Positions 16,532 to 25,963 of a stretch of 64,000 nt of DNA are shown piece by piece. The stretch is taken from contig CBDDIP010000002.1 of assembly GCA_965229005.1 (NCBI GenBank), forward strand, positions 2,666,001-2,730,000, given 5' to 3'. The notes under the pieces were generated by a model. That model was not told the DNA's origin. It did no database searches and saw nothing but the letters and a program-made list of their open reading frames with translations. Each line of letters opens with the position of its first letter. Position 1 is the stretch's first letter. Both the position numbers and the translations under genes were made by a program. This stretch comes from CBDDIP01 sp965229005. GTDB lineage: Bacteria; Actinomycetota; Acidimicrobiia; Acidimicrobiales; Ilumatobacteraceae.

Positions 16532-17794
16532 TCAGACCGTGACCTTGTCCTGGAGCGCCTCCAGCGCCCACTGGGCTCGCGGCTTCACCTCGGGCGGGGT
16601 CAGCCCGCCGATCTCCGGGTACACCTTCGTGGCCATCAGTTCCATCTCCCGCAGCAGGTCGTCGGTCGGCTGTTGCGCCCAGTGCCAGATCAGGATCGAG
16701 TACTCGTACGGAACGGCGTTCCACTCGGCGGAGAACTGGCGGCACGTCTCGTCGACGGTACCGCCGACGAACAGGCCGGAGTCCTTCACGGCCTGGAGCA
16801 CGTCGCCGCCCATCGGCATCTTCTTCTTGAAGAACTTGGCGTAGAAGTTCTCGAAGATGTCGGCGTCCCAGTCCATCAGGGCCTTGTCGAAGTCGGCTGC
16901 CGTGTTGGTCACGTGCGGCCAGCGCACCGGCGCCTGGTTGGCACCGAGGGGGAGCGGGTGGCCGGCGGCCTCGGCCTCCTCGGCGTAGATGCGGGCGAGG
17001 TCCTCGGTCTTGGCGGCGGGGGAGAAGTGGCAGACCACGAAGCCCTTGCGCGCGCAGTACCGGATCGACTCGTCCGACGTCGAGGACGAGACGAACACCG
17101 GCGGGTGCGGTGTCTGGTACGGCGACGGGGTGACGGAGATCCGACGGATCAGCCCATCGTCGTCGACCTCGCCGGGGGCGCCGTACAACGCGGCGGTGTC
17201 GGCGGCCGGGTAGTCGCGGATGCCCGAGTGCGGGAACGGCACCTGGCTGAACTCGCCGTTGTGCTCGAAGGAGTCCTGCGTCCACGCCTTGAGGACGATC
17301 TCCATCTGCTCCTCGAAGACGCGCCGGTTCTTCTGGTCGGCCTCGCTGCCGTCGGACAGCGTTGCCTGCGCACCGAGGTGCTGTCCCATCACGTCGGTCC
17401 AGCGCGACTGGTAGCCACGGCTGGCGCCCGCCCAGAAGCGGCCCTCGAGGAGGTGGTCGAGCACCGCCGTCTCTTCGGCGACCCGCACCGCGTCGTGCGT
17501 GGCCAGCGGGTACCCGTTGGTACCGATGTTGATCCGCGAGGTGTGCGCCGCCAGCCACGCGTTGATGACGCCCGGGGCCGGGGCGATCTCGTAGCCCTCG
17601 GAGTGAAAGTGGTGCTCGATGTTGGCGATGCCCCAGAAGCCGAGGTCCTCGGCGTGCTTGGCGATGCGCGCCCAGTCCTTCAGCACGCGCTGGAAGCGGC
17701 CCCGATCGCGCCCGTGCGGCCGTCCGACGGACCGGTCGGCCGCGTCGTCGAGGGGCAGGGTGGGATACAGCTGGACGATCGCCTTGACGCTCAT
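16532..17794 (-). CDS. LLM-class flavin-dependent oxidoreductase
   Basis: A 420-residue LLM protein, longer than the neighbouring LLM enzymes, with internal insertions around residues 155-190 and 275-330. Family marks are GFWGIANIEHHFHSEG, INIGTNGYPLATHDAVRVAEETAVLDHLLEGRFWAGASRGYQ and HPPVFVSSSTSDESI. The EHHF motif and the length resemble limonene- or alkanal-type monooxygenases. A single TAAC half-site (17849-17846, minus) lies about 50 bp upstream, without a good 12-bp partner. Confidence 0.88.
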   Translation of the reverse strand: MSVKAIVQLYPTLPLDDAADRSVGRPHGRDRGRFQRVLKDWARIAKHAEDLGFWGIANIEHHFHSEGYEIAPAPGVINAWLAAHTSRINIGTNGYPLATHDAVRVAEETAVLDHLLEGRFWAGASRGYQSRWTDVMGQHLGAQATLSDGSEADQKNRRVFEEQMEIVLKAWTQDSFEHNGEFSQVPFPHSGIRDYPAADTAALYGAPGEVDDDGLIRRISVTPSPYQTPHPPVFVSSSTSDESIRYCARKGFVVCHFSPAAKTEDLARIYAEEAEAAGHPLPLGANQAPVRWPHVTNTAADFDKALMDWDADIFENFYAKFFKKKMPMGGDVLQAVKDSGLFVGGTVDETCRQFSAEWNAVPYEYSILIWHWAQQPTDDLLREMELMATKVYPEIGGLTPPEVKPRAQWALEALQDKVTV

Positions 17795-17883
17795 CGGGTC
17801 CGCCGTGGGGAGGTGAGGTTCATGGGGTGAGCTTGAACCGGTGAAGTTAACCCTGCCTGCCGGGGGAGTGACGCGTGGGTCGT

Positions 17884-17899
17884 TAACGCGAGAGGTAAC
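17884..17899 (+). promoter_or_regulatory. TAAC direct repeat upstream of the eight-gene hydrolase operon
   Basis: TAACGC at 17884 and TAACGA at 17896, 12 bp apart. It lies about 137 bp before the first start codon, leaving a long leader that includes a 15-bp tandem repeat. Confidence 0.7.
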
Positions 17900-17990
17900 G
17901 AACGCGTCTCAGTCTGGGCAACGCACCGGCAGGGGGCTCGGTGGCGCGACCGCCGCCACCCCTCGGCCCCGTCACCAGTCCCAGAGATCC

Positions 17991-18026
17991 TCAGACCCGA
18001 GCACGTCAGACCCGAGCACATCAGAC
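17991..18026 (+). repeat. 15-bp tandem repeat in the 5' leader (2.4 copies)
   Basis: TCAGACCCGAGCAC occurs at 17991-18004 and 18006-18019, each followed by one spacer base, then TCAGAC at 18021-18026. The period is 15 bp. The array ends 10 bp before the ATG and three bases before the GGAG ribosome-binding site. It could be a slippage product or a leader element affecting translation. Confidence 0.6.
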
Positions 18027-18036
18027 ATGGAGCGAG

Positions 18037-19191
18037 ATGTACCAGTACTTCCCCGGCAACTACCCCTGGTCGTCCGCCTTCAACCTCGCGATCATGGCGG
18101 GCGGCACCCTCGGCGACCTGCATCGCTGGTTGGAGCCGCTGCGCGACGGTGAGCCGGACCCGACCGCCTGGAGCCAGGCCTGGGAGCACATGGCCGAGCA
18201 GCAGGAGCAGCTCGCCGAGCGCGACCTCGCGGCCGGGCGACGGCGCAGTGCCGGTGCGCGCTTGCTGCGCGCCGCCGTGTACCACCAGAGCGGCGAGCGC
18301 CAGATCCCCCCCGGCGACGAGAAGACTGCCAGCTACCTGCACTCCTTGGACGACTTCGTCCAGGCCGTGGAGCTCTGCGAGATCCCCCTGCAGCGCATCG
18401 AGGTGCCGTCCCCCGACGGCATCCTCCCCGGCTACATCGTCCCGCCGCGCCCGGGCACCGTGCCGGACGGCCAGCGGCCGCCGGTGGTGATCTTCTACGG
18501 CGGCTTCGACGTCACCAAGGAGCTGCTCTACTGCTTCATGAAGGACGTCTTGGCCGAACGCGGCATCGCCCTGCTGGTCATCGACACCCCTGGCATCGGC
18601 GAACCGCTGCGCTTGCGCAACGTGCCGTCACGTCCTGACTACGAGGTGCCGACGAGCGCGATCATCGATCACCTCGAGACGCTCGACAGCGTCGACGCGA
18701 CGCGCATCGGGATCATGGGCATCAGCCTCGGCGGCTACTACGCACCGCGAGCCGCCGCATTCGAACCGCGGATCAGCGCCGTGTGCGCGTGGGGCGCGAT
18801 CTGGGACTGGGGCAAGACCTGGGAGAAGCGGTGGGCCACGCGCTCGCCGAACGTCTCCGTGCCGTGGTTCCAGCTGCCCTGGGTGATGGGCACCGAGACG
18901 ATGGAGGAGGGTCTCGAGCGGGTCAAGCAGTGGACGCTCGTCGACGTCCTGCCCCAGCTGCGCCAGCCGTACCTCATCGTCCACGGTGAGCTCGACCGGC
19001 AGATCCCGATCGCCGATGCACACCTCGCCTTCGAGGCGGCCGGGTCGACCGACAAGGAGCTCGTCGTGCTCACCGAGGCCGAGGGTGGCGACCAGCACTG
19101 CCAGACCGACGAGCCCGACCCCGCACGCCAGCTGATCGCCGACTGGTTCACGGTCAAGCTCGCGACCGGCGCGTCTGGCTCCGGCGCGTGA
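18037..19191 (+). CDS. Alpha/beta hydrolase, C-C hydrolase (dihydroxypseudooxynicotine-hydrolase/FrsA-like) type
   Basis: A 384-residue alpha/beta hydrolase. The N-terminal helical cap of about 140 residues is typical of FrsA-like and 2,6-dihydroxypseudooxynicotine hydrolase-like enzymes. The nucleophile elbow GISLGG gives S230, the acid is D320 (HGELD) and the His is H354 (GGDQHCQ). The latter enzyme breaks a C-C bond next to a ring, which fits a ring-fission pathway. Only the fold class is secure. ATG 18037 with GGAG five bases upstream was chosen over upstream in-frame starts. A paralogue stands at 29878. Confidence 0.82.
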   Translation: MYQYFPGNYPWSSAFNLAIMAGGTLGDLHRWLEPLRDGEPDPTAWSQAWEHMAEQQEQLAERDLAAGRRRSAGARLLRAAVYHQSGERQIPPGDEKTASYLHSLDDFVQAVELCEIPLQRIEVPSPDGILPGYIVPPRPGTVPDGQRPPVVIFYGGFDVTKELLYCFMKDVLAERGIALLVIDTPGIGEPLRLRNVPSRPDYEVPTSAIIDHLETLDSVDATRIGIMGISLGGYYAPRAAAFEPRISAVCAWGAIWDWGKTWEKRWATRSPNVSVPWFQLPWVMGTETMEEGLERVKQWTLVDVLPQLRQPYLIVHGELDRQIPIADAHLAFEAAGSTDKELVVLTEAEGGDQHCQTDEPDPARQLIADWFTVKLATGASGSGA

Positions 19192-20312
19192 AGCTCGCCC
19201 GGTTCCGGCCCGCGACGTGGCCGGCGCAGATGGTCCGGTCCGGCGCCGTTGCCGGTGCCGGCGACGACTTGCTCGGACGCGCCGGAGGCGACGAGCTGCT
19301 CGTCGATCTCGCCGCGACGCTCGCGCACGTGCTGATCACCGAGGAGGGGGCAGACGTCGATCAGGCCTGCCGCTTCGCACAGCTGGCCATGCCCGCCAGC
19401 ACGGTGGAGATGCTCGGGACGTGGCAACGCTCGTCGGCCCTGGCTCGCGAGCTGCTCGACCGCGTCGAGCGCGGCGCGATCGACGCCGCCACCGTCACGC
19501 CGATCGGACCCGTGACGTGGCGGCGCAACGAGGTCCAGCTGCTGGCCCCCGTGGATCGGGCGCCGTCGATCCGAGACTTCTTCGCCTTCGAGACGCACAT
19601 GAAGAACTCGTTGGCCAACCTCGGTCTCGAGGTGCCGCCGGCCTGGTACGAGGCGCCGTCGCACTACGTGACTCGCAGCGCTTCCGCGTTCGGCCCCGAC
19701 GACCTCGGTGCCTGGCCGCACTACACCGAGCTGCTCGACTTCGAGCTCGAGTTCGGCATCGTCATCGGACGACGCGGCAGCGACATCGACGTGGCCGACG
19801 CCTGGGACCACATCGCCGGCTTCACGATCTACAACGACCTGTCGTGCCGCGACGTGCAGCGGCGGGAGATGGCCACACGCGTCGGGCCCGCCAAGACGAA
19901 GGGCTTCGATCGGGCCACCGGCCTCGGTCCGTACCTCGTCACCGCAGACGAGTTCTCCCGCCCGTTCGACGTCGGCATGCGCGCCTACGTCAACGACGAG
20001 CTGTGGTCGGAGGGCACGAGCGGCACCATCTACTGGTCCGTCGAGCAGTTGATCGCGCACGCGTCCGCAGCGGAGACGCTGCTCCCGGGCGACATCCTCG
20101 GCTCGGGGACCGTCGGCACGGGTGCCGGCATCGAGATCGATCGCTGGATCGCGCCCGACGATGTGGTCCGCCTGGAGATCGATGGCATCGGCGCACTCGA
20201 GACCACCATCCGCCGGCGCACGATCGGCGAGGACGCCGGGGTGGACGCCGGCAACGAAGCAACGGCGACGAGTGGGTCGCTCCAACCAATGGCGAAGGGA
20301 CGTGTTCGATGA
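19188..20312 (+). CDS. Fumarylacetoacetate hydrolase (FAH) family protein
   Basis: A 374-residue FAH-fold protein. The C-terminal catalytic half has FELEFGIVIGR with the metal-binding Glu residues, GFTIYNDLSCRDVQRRE, and GPYLVTADEF. The end motif is LLPGDILGSGTVGTG. The family hydrolyses or decarboxylates 1,3-dioxo acids from ring cleavage and uses a divalent metal. The GTG start overlaps the upstream hydrolase stop (GTGA), and its stop overlaps the next ATG. Confidence 0.88.
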   Translation: MKLARFRPATWPAQMVRSGAVAGAGDDLLGRAGGDELLVDLAATLAHVLITEEGADVDQACRFAQLAMPASTVEMLGTWQRSSALARELLDRVERGAIDAATVTPIGPVTWRRNEVQLLAPVDRAPSIRDFFAFETHMKNSLANLGLEVPPAWYEAPSHYVTRSASAFGPDDLGAWPHYTELLDFELEFGIVIGRRGSDIDVADAWDHIAGFTIYNDLSCRDVQRREMATRVGPAKTKGFDRATGLGPYLVTADEFSRPFDVGMRAYVNDELWSEGTSGTIYWSVEQLIAHASAAETLLPGDILGSGTVGTGAGIEIDRWIAPDDVVRLEIDGIGALETTIRRRTIGEDAGVDAGNEATATSGSLQPMAKGRVR

Positions 20313-21280
20313 GTGAGGGACAGGGGCCGACGGGGAACGTCACGCTCGACGATGTGCACGCGCTGTGCGATCGGTACCGCAACTGGGGCAAGTGGGGAGC
20401 GGACGATCAGCTCGGGACGGTGAACTACATCGATGAGGCATGCGTGCAGTACGCCGCCTCGCTGGTGCAGACCGGCAAGGCGATCTCGTGCGCGCTTCCC
20501 TTCGATCAGGAGGGTCCGCAGAACGGCGGGTTCGGCCGAGTCAACCCGCTGCACTTCATGCTCCAGGACGGCGGTGACGTCGCCCACAACCACCAGGACC
20601 ACCTGGCGCGGCTGCGCTACACCGACGATGCCATCTACATGCCGCTGCAGTGCGGCACGCAGTGGGACGCGCTCGCGCACATCTTCTACGACGGCAAGAT
20701 GTACAACGGCTACGGCCCCGAGCACGTCTCCAGCAGCGGTGCCAAGCGCAACTCGATCGAGGTGCTCGCCGACCGAGTCGTCGGACGCGGCATCCTGCTC
20801 GACATCCCGCGCTTCCGCGGGGTCGACTGGCTGCAACCCGGCGACGCGATCCACGATCACGAGCTGGCGGCGTGCGCGGCAGCGCAGGGCATCGAGCCGC
20901 GACGTGGCGACATCGTCCTCGTGCGCACCGGCCACATCAAGATGTGCAAGACACAGGGCTCGTGGGGCACGTACGCAGCGGGCGACGCGCCCGGGCTCGC
21001 GCTGAGCAGCTCGCACTGGCTGTGCGGCAACGAGGTCGCCGCCGTCGCCACCGACACGTGGGGCATGGAGGTCCGGCCGAACGAGACCGAGGAGATCTTC
21101 CAGCCGGTCCACGTCGTGCTGCTCGTCAGCGCGGGGATGTTGATCGGGGAGATCTTCGATCTGGAAGCGTTGGCCGACGACTGCGCGGCCGACGGCCGGT
21201 ACGAGTTCATGTTCGTCGGCCCGCCGCTGCCGTTCACGGGTGCGGTCGGTTCGCCGCTGAACCCGATGGCGATCAAATGA
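20309..21280 (+). CDS. Cyclase family protein (kynurenine-formamidase-like fold)
   Basis: A 323-residue member of the cyclase/KynB-like family. The metal-site motif appears as LQCGTQWDALAHIFYDG rather than HXGTHXDXXXH, so the first two His positions are changed, while the Asp and the last His remain. The subgroup of about 320 residues with GTQWD is, to my knowledge, common in actinobacterial catabolic operons. It is likely a hydrolase of a cyclic ester, amide or similar ring product. The gene is coupled to the FAH gene before it and the aldo/keto reductase after it by four-base overlaps. Confidence 0.8.
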   Translation: MSEGQGPTGNVTLDDVHALCDRYRNWGKWGADDQLGTVNYIDEACVQYAASLVQTGKAISCALPFDQEGPQNGGFGRVNPLHFMLQDGGDVAHNHQDHLARLRYTDDAIYMPLQCGTQWDALAHIFYDGKMYNGYGPEHVSSSGAKRNSIEVLADRVVGRGILLDIPRFRGVDWLQPGDAIHDHELAACAAAQGIEPRRGDIVLVRTGHIKMCKTQGSWGTYAAGDAPGLALSSSHWLCGNEVAAVATDTWGMEVRPNETEEIFQPVHVVLLVSAGMLIGEIFDLEALADDCAADGRYEFMFVGPPLPFTGAVGSPLNPMAIK

Positions 21281-22299
21281 GTGACGAGAGCAGGGGGACG
21301 TCGGGCGTGGACGGACATCGGGGGCACATCGAGCGGATCGGCTTCGGCAGCGGGACGATGATCGCCCAGGGCTACGGCCGGGTCGACGAGGACGACGCCA
21401 AGGGCGCCGTGCGAGCTGCGTTGGACGTCGGCGTGCGGTTCTTCGACACCGCCCACTTCTACGGTTCGGGCCGTTCCGAATCGATCGTCGGGGAGATGCT
21501 CGACGGTCATCGCGACCAGGTCCGCATCTGCACCAAGGGTGGCGTGCGCTACACCGATCTCACCGACCTTCGGACCCTCGTCACGGACGCGTCGTACGAC
21601 GCGCTGCGTACCTTCATCGACGAGTCGCTGACCCGCCTGCGCACGGACCACGTCGACGTGTACCTGCTGCACCAGTTCGACGTGAACCTGTCACCCGAGG
21701 CGCAGATGGAGAACCTGGCCAGGCTGCAGCAGGACGGCCTCGTCGACGAGGTCGGGTTCTGCAACTTCGGCGCCGATGCGGCGAAGCGGGCGCTGGCGAC
21801 CGGCATCCCGTCGTTCGTCGAGTACAGCTGCAGCTTGCTCGACCGGCGCTACGTCAACGAGCTCACCGACGCCGGGCAACGCGGCTGCACGCGGATCACG
21901 TTCGGCTCGTTCGTCCACGGCCTGCTCTCGGAGGACTTCGAGGAAGACCACGAGTTCGACGCCGAGGACTGGCGTGGGCGCAGCCGCCGGGAGGGCTCGT
22001 CGGGCACCTCCGGCAACGTCTTCTTCGCGGGCGACGCGTTCGCCCGCAACCTCGGTGTCGCCAAGCAGCTGCGCGCCATCGCCGGCCGCTACGACCTGTC
22101 GCTGGCCGCGTTCGTGCTGGCGCTGTCGGTTCGCCAGGAGGAGAGCGACATCGCCCTCTACGGCTGCCGCAACGCGCACGAGGTGAACGACGGTCTGCGC
22201 GGGCTCGATGCCGTGTTCAGCGCCGAGGACCTCGCCGAGGTCGACGCGATCCTGGCGACCGTGGACCGGCCGACGGAGAACGTGCTGGGGTTGGCGTGA
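21277..22299 (+). CDS. Aldo/keto reductase
   Basis: A 340-residue AKR with the full catalytic tetrad: D57 (FFDTAHFYGSG), Y62, K87 (CTKGG) and H132 (YLLHQFD). It should reduce or oxidise a carbonyl/alcohol with NADP(H). The direction and substrate are unknown. Overlaps of four bases on both sides place it in the middle of the eight-gene operon. Confidence 0.9.
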   Translation: MSDESRGTSGVDGHRGHIERIGFGSGTMIAQGYGRVDEDDAKGAVRAALDVGVRFFDTAHFYGSGRSESIVGEMLDGHRDQVRICTKGGVRYTDLTDLRTLVTDASYDALRTFIDESLTRLRTDHVDVYLLHQFDVNLSPEAQMENLARLQQDGLVDEVGFCNFGADAAKRALATGIPSFVEYSCSLLDRRYVNELTDAGQRGCTRITFGSFVHGLLSEDFEEDHEFDAEDWRGRSRREGSSGTSGNVFFAGDAFARNLGVAKQLRAIAGRYDLSLAAFVLALSVRQEESDIALYGCRNAHEVNDGLRGLDAVFSAEDLAEVDAILATVDRPTENVLGLA

Positions 22300-24266
22300 C
22301 GACCGATGACCAGGCGATCGCCTGGCGTCCGGACCCGGCGGCGTTCGCCGCGGGTCCGCTCGGCCGGATGGCCGCCCGGCACGGCATCACCGACTTCGAC
22401 ACGATCGCCGCGCGTGCCGTCGAGGATCCGGCGTGGTTCTGGGCCGCCGCCGCCGACGACGTCGGGCTGCAGTGGATGTCGCCGTACGAGGAAGCGCTCG
22501 ATCTGTCGGACGGCATCGCCTTTCCGCACTTCTTCCGCGGCGGCAAGCTCAACTGGGCCGACTACAGCGTCGATCGCTGGGTGCGCGAGGGACGCGGTGA
22601 TGTCGAAGCGATCTGGTGGGAAGGCGACGACGGGGCACACCGCACGCTGACCTACGCAGAGACCAAGGGCCAGATCGATCGGGCCGCCGGCGCTCTGCGG
22701 GCACTCGGCGTCGGCCGCGGTGACGTCGTCGCGATGCTCCTGCCGATGGTGCCCGAGGCGATGGTGACGCTGCTCGCCGTGGCCAAGATCGGCGCGATCG
22801 TCGCCCCGATGTTCAGTGGCTTCGGCCCCAAGCCCGTGTCCGAACGACTCACCGACAGCGAGGCGAAGGTCGTCGTCACGTGCGACGCCTTCCCTCGCCG
22901 CGGCAAGCTCGTACCTCTGAAGGAGGTCGCTGACTTGGCGATCGCCGACGCGCCGTCGGTGCAGCACGTGCTCGTCGTCCGGCGCACCGGCACCGAGGTG
23001 CCGTTCACCGCGGATCGCGACCTGTGGTGGGACGAGGTGCTCGATGCCGCCGAGCCGGTGACGGCCGCCGAGCCGATGGACGCCGAGGACCTCTGCCTGC
23101 TCCTGTACACGTCGGGCAGCACCGGACGGCCGAAGGGGTGCGTGCACACGCACTCCGGCCTGCCGTTCAAGTTCGCCCAGGAGGCTCGCCACGGGATGGG
23201 CGTCGACCTCGACGATCGCGTCCTGTGGCTCAGCGACATGGGCTGGGTGATGGGCACGTGGCTGACCACGGCGGCGCTGACCAACGGCGCGACCGCAGTG
23301 ATGTTCGAGGGCGTGCCGGACCACCCCACGCCGGCTCGGCTGTGGGAGGTCGCTGATCGCGCCGGCGTCACGGTGATGGGCATCGCGCCGACGGTCGTGC
23401 GCGCGCTCATGGCGCACGGCGACGAGTGGCCCGCATCGCAGCCGATGGCGTCGCTGCGCGCGATCGGATCGACCGGCGAGCCCTGGAACATCGGACCGTG
23501 GTGGTGGTGCTTCGAGCACGTCGGCAAAGGCCGGCTGCCGATCGTCAACATGTCGGGCGGCACCGAGTGCGGCGCCTCGATCGTGGCCAACACCATCTAC
23601 CAGCCGATCAAGCCCATGGCGTTCTCCGGGCCGACCCTCGGGATGGCCGCCGACGTCGTCGACAACGACGGTCGATCGGTGCGCGGTGGCGTCGGCGAGC
23701 TCGTCGTGCGCCAGGCCTGGCCCGGCATGACGAAGGGCCTCTGGGACGGGCCCGATCGATACCTGCAGACGTACTGGTCGCGGTTCGACGGGATGTGGCA
23801 GCAGGGCGACTTCGCCCACGTCGACGACGAGGGCTTCTGGTACCTCCACGGTCGTTCCGACGACACGATCATGTTGGCCGGCAAGCGCGTCGGCCCGGCC
23901 GAGATCGAATCGGTGCTCGTCTCCGACGTGGCCGTCATCGAAGCGGCTGCCGTGGGCGTGCCTCACCCCGTGAAGGGCGAGGGGCTGGTCTGCTTCGTCG
24001 TGCTCACCGACGGTTCGGTCCTGGCCGAGATCACCGACCGGTTGACCGACGCGGTCATCCGCGCCGAGGGCAAGACGGTGAAGCCGTACGCCATCCACCA
24101 GGTGCCGGCGTTGCCGAAGACCCGCAACGGCAAGGTCATGCGACGGATCGCCAAGGCCGCGTACCTCGGCGTCGACGTCGGCGACGTGACCGCCCTGGAG
24201 AACCCCGAGGCGCTGGCCGTGTACCCCGGGTTGCGCCCGGTGCTCGACGCCGAGGTGACCGCATGA
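22296..24266 (+). CDS. Acyl-CoA synthetase, acetyl-CoA-synthetase-like
   Basis: A 656-residue ANL ligase. The length and the N-terminal ACAS-like region (PHFFRGGKLNWADYSVDRWV) match the acetyl-/acetoacetyl-CoA synthetase branch. Motifs are LLYTSGSTGRPKGCVHTH, GSTGEPW, NMSGGTECG, GRSDDTIMLAGKRVGPAEIE and LPKTRNGKVMRRI, with the C-terminal catalytic Lys. It would activate a short or modified acid, perhaps a product of the hydrolases encoded around it. The GTG start overlaps the preceding stop. Confidence 0.9.
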   Translation: MTTDDQAIAWRPDPAAFAAGPLGRMAARHGITDFDTIAARAVEDPAWFWAAAADDVGLQWMSPYEEALDLSDGIAFPHFFRGGKLNWADYSVDRWVREGRGDVEAIWWEGDDGAHRTLTYAETKGQIDRAAGALRALGVGRGDVVAMLLPMVPEAMVTLLAVAKIGAIVAPMFSGFGPKPVSERLTDSEAKVVVTCDAFPRRGKLVPLKEVADLAIADAPSVQHVLVVRRTGTEVPFTADRDLWWDEVLDAAEPVTAAEPMDAEDLCLLLYTSGSTGRPKGCVHTHSGLPFKFAQEARHGMGVDLDDRVLWLSDMGWVMGTWLTTAALTNGATAVMFEGVPDHPTPARLWEVADRAGVTVMGIAPTVVRALMAHGDEWPASQPMASLRAIGSTGEPWNIGPWWWCFEHVGKGRLPIVNMSGGTECGASIVANTIYQPIKPMAFSGPTLGMAADVVDNDGRSVRGGVGELVVRQAWPGMTKGLWDGPDRYLQTYWSRFDGMWQQGDFAHVDDEGFWYLHGRSDDTIMLAGKRVGPAEIESVLVSDVAVIEAAAVGVPHPVKGEGLVCFVVLTDGSVLAEITDRLTDAVIRAEGKTVKPYAIHQVPALPKTRNGKVMRRIAKAAYLGVDVGDVTALENPEALAVYPGLRPVLDAEVTA

Positions 24267-25144
24267 GCGTCCACGAGGAGCGCGTGCGGTTCTTCAGCGA
24301 TGGCGTCGAACTGAGTGCCGTCCTCGTCACCGACGATGCCGTCGATGACGCAGCAGCGCCGCGTCCGGCGATGATCTACACCCACGGCTGGAGCGGCGCG
24401 GTGAACGACCGCGTGCTGCCGCTGATGCGCCTGCTCGCCGCCGACGGCTACGTCGGCTTGGCCGTCGACCACCGCGGCTTCGCCGAGAGCGACGGCGTTC
24501 GGGCTCGCTGCGATCCGCACGAACAGGCTCGCGACGTGTCGAACGCGGCGACCTTCCTGCTGCAGCGTCCGGACGTCGACCCGTCGAGGTTGCTGGTGCT
24601 CGGCGCCAGCTTCGGCGGTGCGATCGCGATCGCCGCCGCGGCTCGCGACGATCGCCTGCGCGGCGTGGTGTCGATGGTCCCGATGGGCAACGGAGCGCGC
24701 TGGCTGCGCGAGCTCAACGGCGACGAGCGCTGGGCCGGGCTGATGGCGCGCGTCGAAGCCGACGCGGTCGCCAGGGTGACCACGGGTGTGGGGGAGCGGG
24801 TGCCGTTCGGCACGCTGCTGCCGGGGCCGAACAGCCACGAGGAGCCGAGCGGCGACGATCCGATCGCCCGGATGTACCCGACGGGGTTTCCGTTGGAGAA
24901 CCTCGAGCTCGCCCTCGACTTCCGACCGGAAGATCTCGTCGGGTCGATCGCACCGCGGCCCGTCGTCCTGATCGGCTGCGACGACGACTCGATCATCCCG
25001 GTCTCCGAGACGCTGCACATCTTCGAGCGGGCGAGCGACCCCAAGCGCCTCGTCCGCTTCGAGACCGGCAACCACCTCGGTCCGCTCGGGCCGCGCGTCG
25101 AGGAGACCGCCGAGGCCGTGCGCGAGCTCGTCAGGGGGTTGTGA
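24263..25144 (+). CDS. Alpha/beta hydrolase (dienelactone-hydrolase-like)
   Basis: A 293-residue alpha/beta hydrolase. The oxyanion strand is IYTHGWSG, the nucleophile is S116 in GASFGG, the acid lies in GCDDDSIIP and the His in TGNHLG. The sequence VAVDHRGFAESDG is typical of the DLH/prolyl-oligopeptidase-like group. It is part of the eight-gene operon and overlaps both neighbours by a few bases. An ester, lactone or C-C bond substrate is possible. Confidence 0.85.
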   Translation: MSVHEERVRFFSDGVELSAVLVTDDAVDDAAAPRPAMIYTHGWSGAVNDRVLPLMRLLAADGYVGLAVDHRGFAESDGVRARCDPHEQARDVSNAATFLLQRPDVDPSRLLVLGASFGGAIAIAAAARDDRLRGVVSMVPMGNGARWLRELNGDERWAGLMARVEADAVARVTTGVGERVPFGTLLPGPNSHEEPSGDDPIARMYPTGFPLENLELALDFRPEDLVGSIAPRPVVLIGCDDDSIIPVSETLHIFERASDPKRLVRFETGNHLGPLGPRVEETAEAVRELVRGL

Positions 25145-25938
25145 TGTCGAACGAGATCGCCGACGGACGACGGGTGGTCGTCGTCACCGGGGGCGCCTCC
25201 GGGTTCGGGCGCGCCACCGCGTTGCGATTCGCTCGCGGTGGTGCCGCCGTCACGATCGCCGACGTCGCTGCGAACGGTGACGACGTCGCCGCCGAGATTG
25301 CCGTCGAAGCGGGCGGCGGTTCGGTGCGATTCGCACGTTGCGATGTCAGCGACGCGGCCGAGGTCGCCTCGGTGGTCGGTGCTGCGCACGGTGCCGGCGG
25401 CCGCTTGGACGTGATGGTCAACAACGCCGGCGTCCTCGGTGGTGGCTGGATGCACGACGACGACGCCGACCTGCACTTCCACCGCCACGTCGCGGTGAAC
25501 ATGGTCGGGGTCTGGAACGGTTGCCGGGCCGCGCTGGCGCTGATGCGCCCCGCGCGCTCGGGGGTCATCGTCAACGTCGCGTCGCCGGCCGGCATGGTGC
25601 CGACGCCGGGTGCCGCGGCATACGGGATGACGAAGGCCGCCGTGCTGCACCTGACGCAGTCGATGGCGCAGGGCTACGGCCGCGACGGCGTGCGGATCAA
25701 CGCCGTGCTGCCCGGTCCGGCGCTGACGGGGATCTTCCAGCTCGACGGCGCGAAGCGCGCCAGGCTCGAGGCGTCGTACATCTCGCGCGTGCCGCTCGGC
25801 CGTGTCGCCGACGTCGACGACATCGCCACCGCCATCGAGTTCCTGGCCAGTGACGCCGCGTCGTTCATCACCGGCGCCGCGTTGAACGTCGACGGCGGGT
25901 TCCGACCCTCACTGCCGCCGGCAGTGATCGCACGATGA
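25144..25938 (+). CDS. SDR-family oxidoreductase
   Basis: A 264-residue classical SDR with TGGASGFGRA for cofactor binding, NNAGVLGG and the catalytic YGMTK. The C-terminal region is ITGAALNVDGGF. I place the start at ATG 25144, which shares a base with the preceding TGA (TGATG); a GTG three bases earlier is possible. It probably oxidises a secondary alcohol in the pathway. Confidence 0.9.
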   Translation: MSNEIADGRRVVVVTGGASGFGRATALRFARGGAAVTIADVAANGDDVAAEIAVEAGGGSVRFARCDVSDAAEVASVVGAAHGAGGRLDVMVNNAGVLGGGWMHDDDADLHFHRHVAVNMVGVWNGCRAALALMRPARSGVIVNVASPAGMVPTPGAAAYGMTKAAVLHLTQSMAQGYGRDGVRINAVLPGPALTGIFQLDGAKRARLEASYISRVPLGRVADVDDIATAIEFLASDAASFITGAALNVDGGFRPSLPPAVIAR

Positions 25939-25963
25939 CCGGACCAGAGATGAAGGGATCCCC

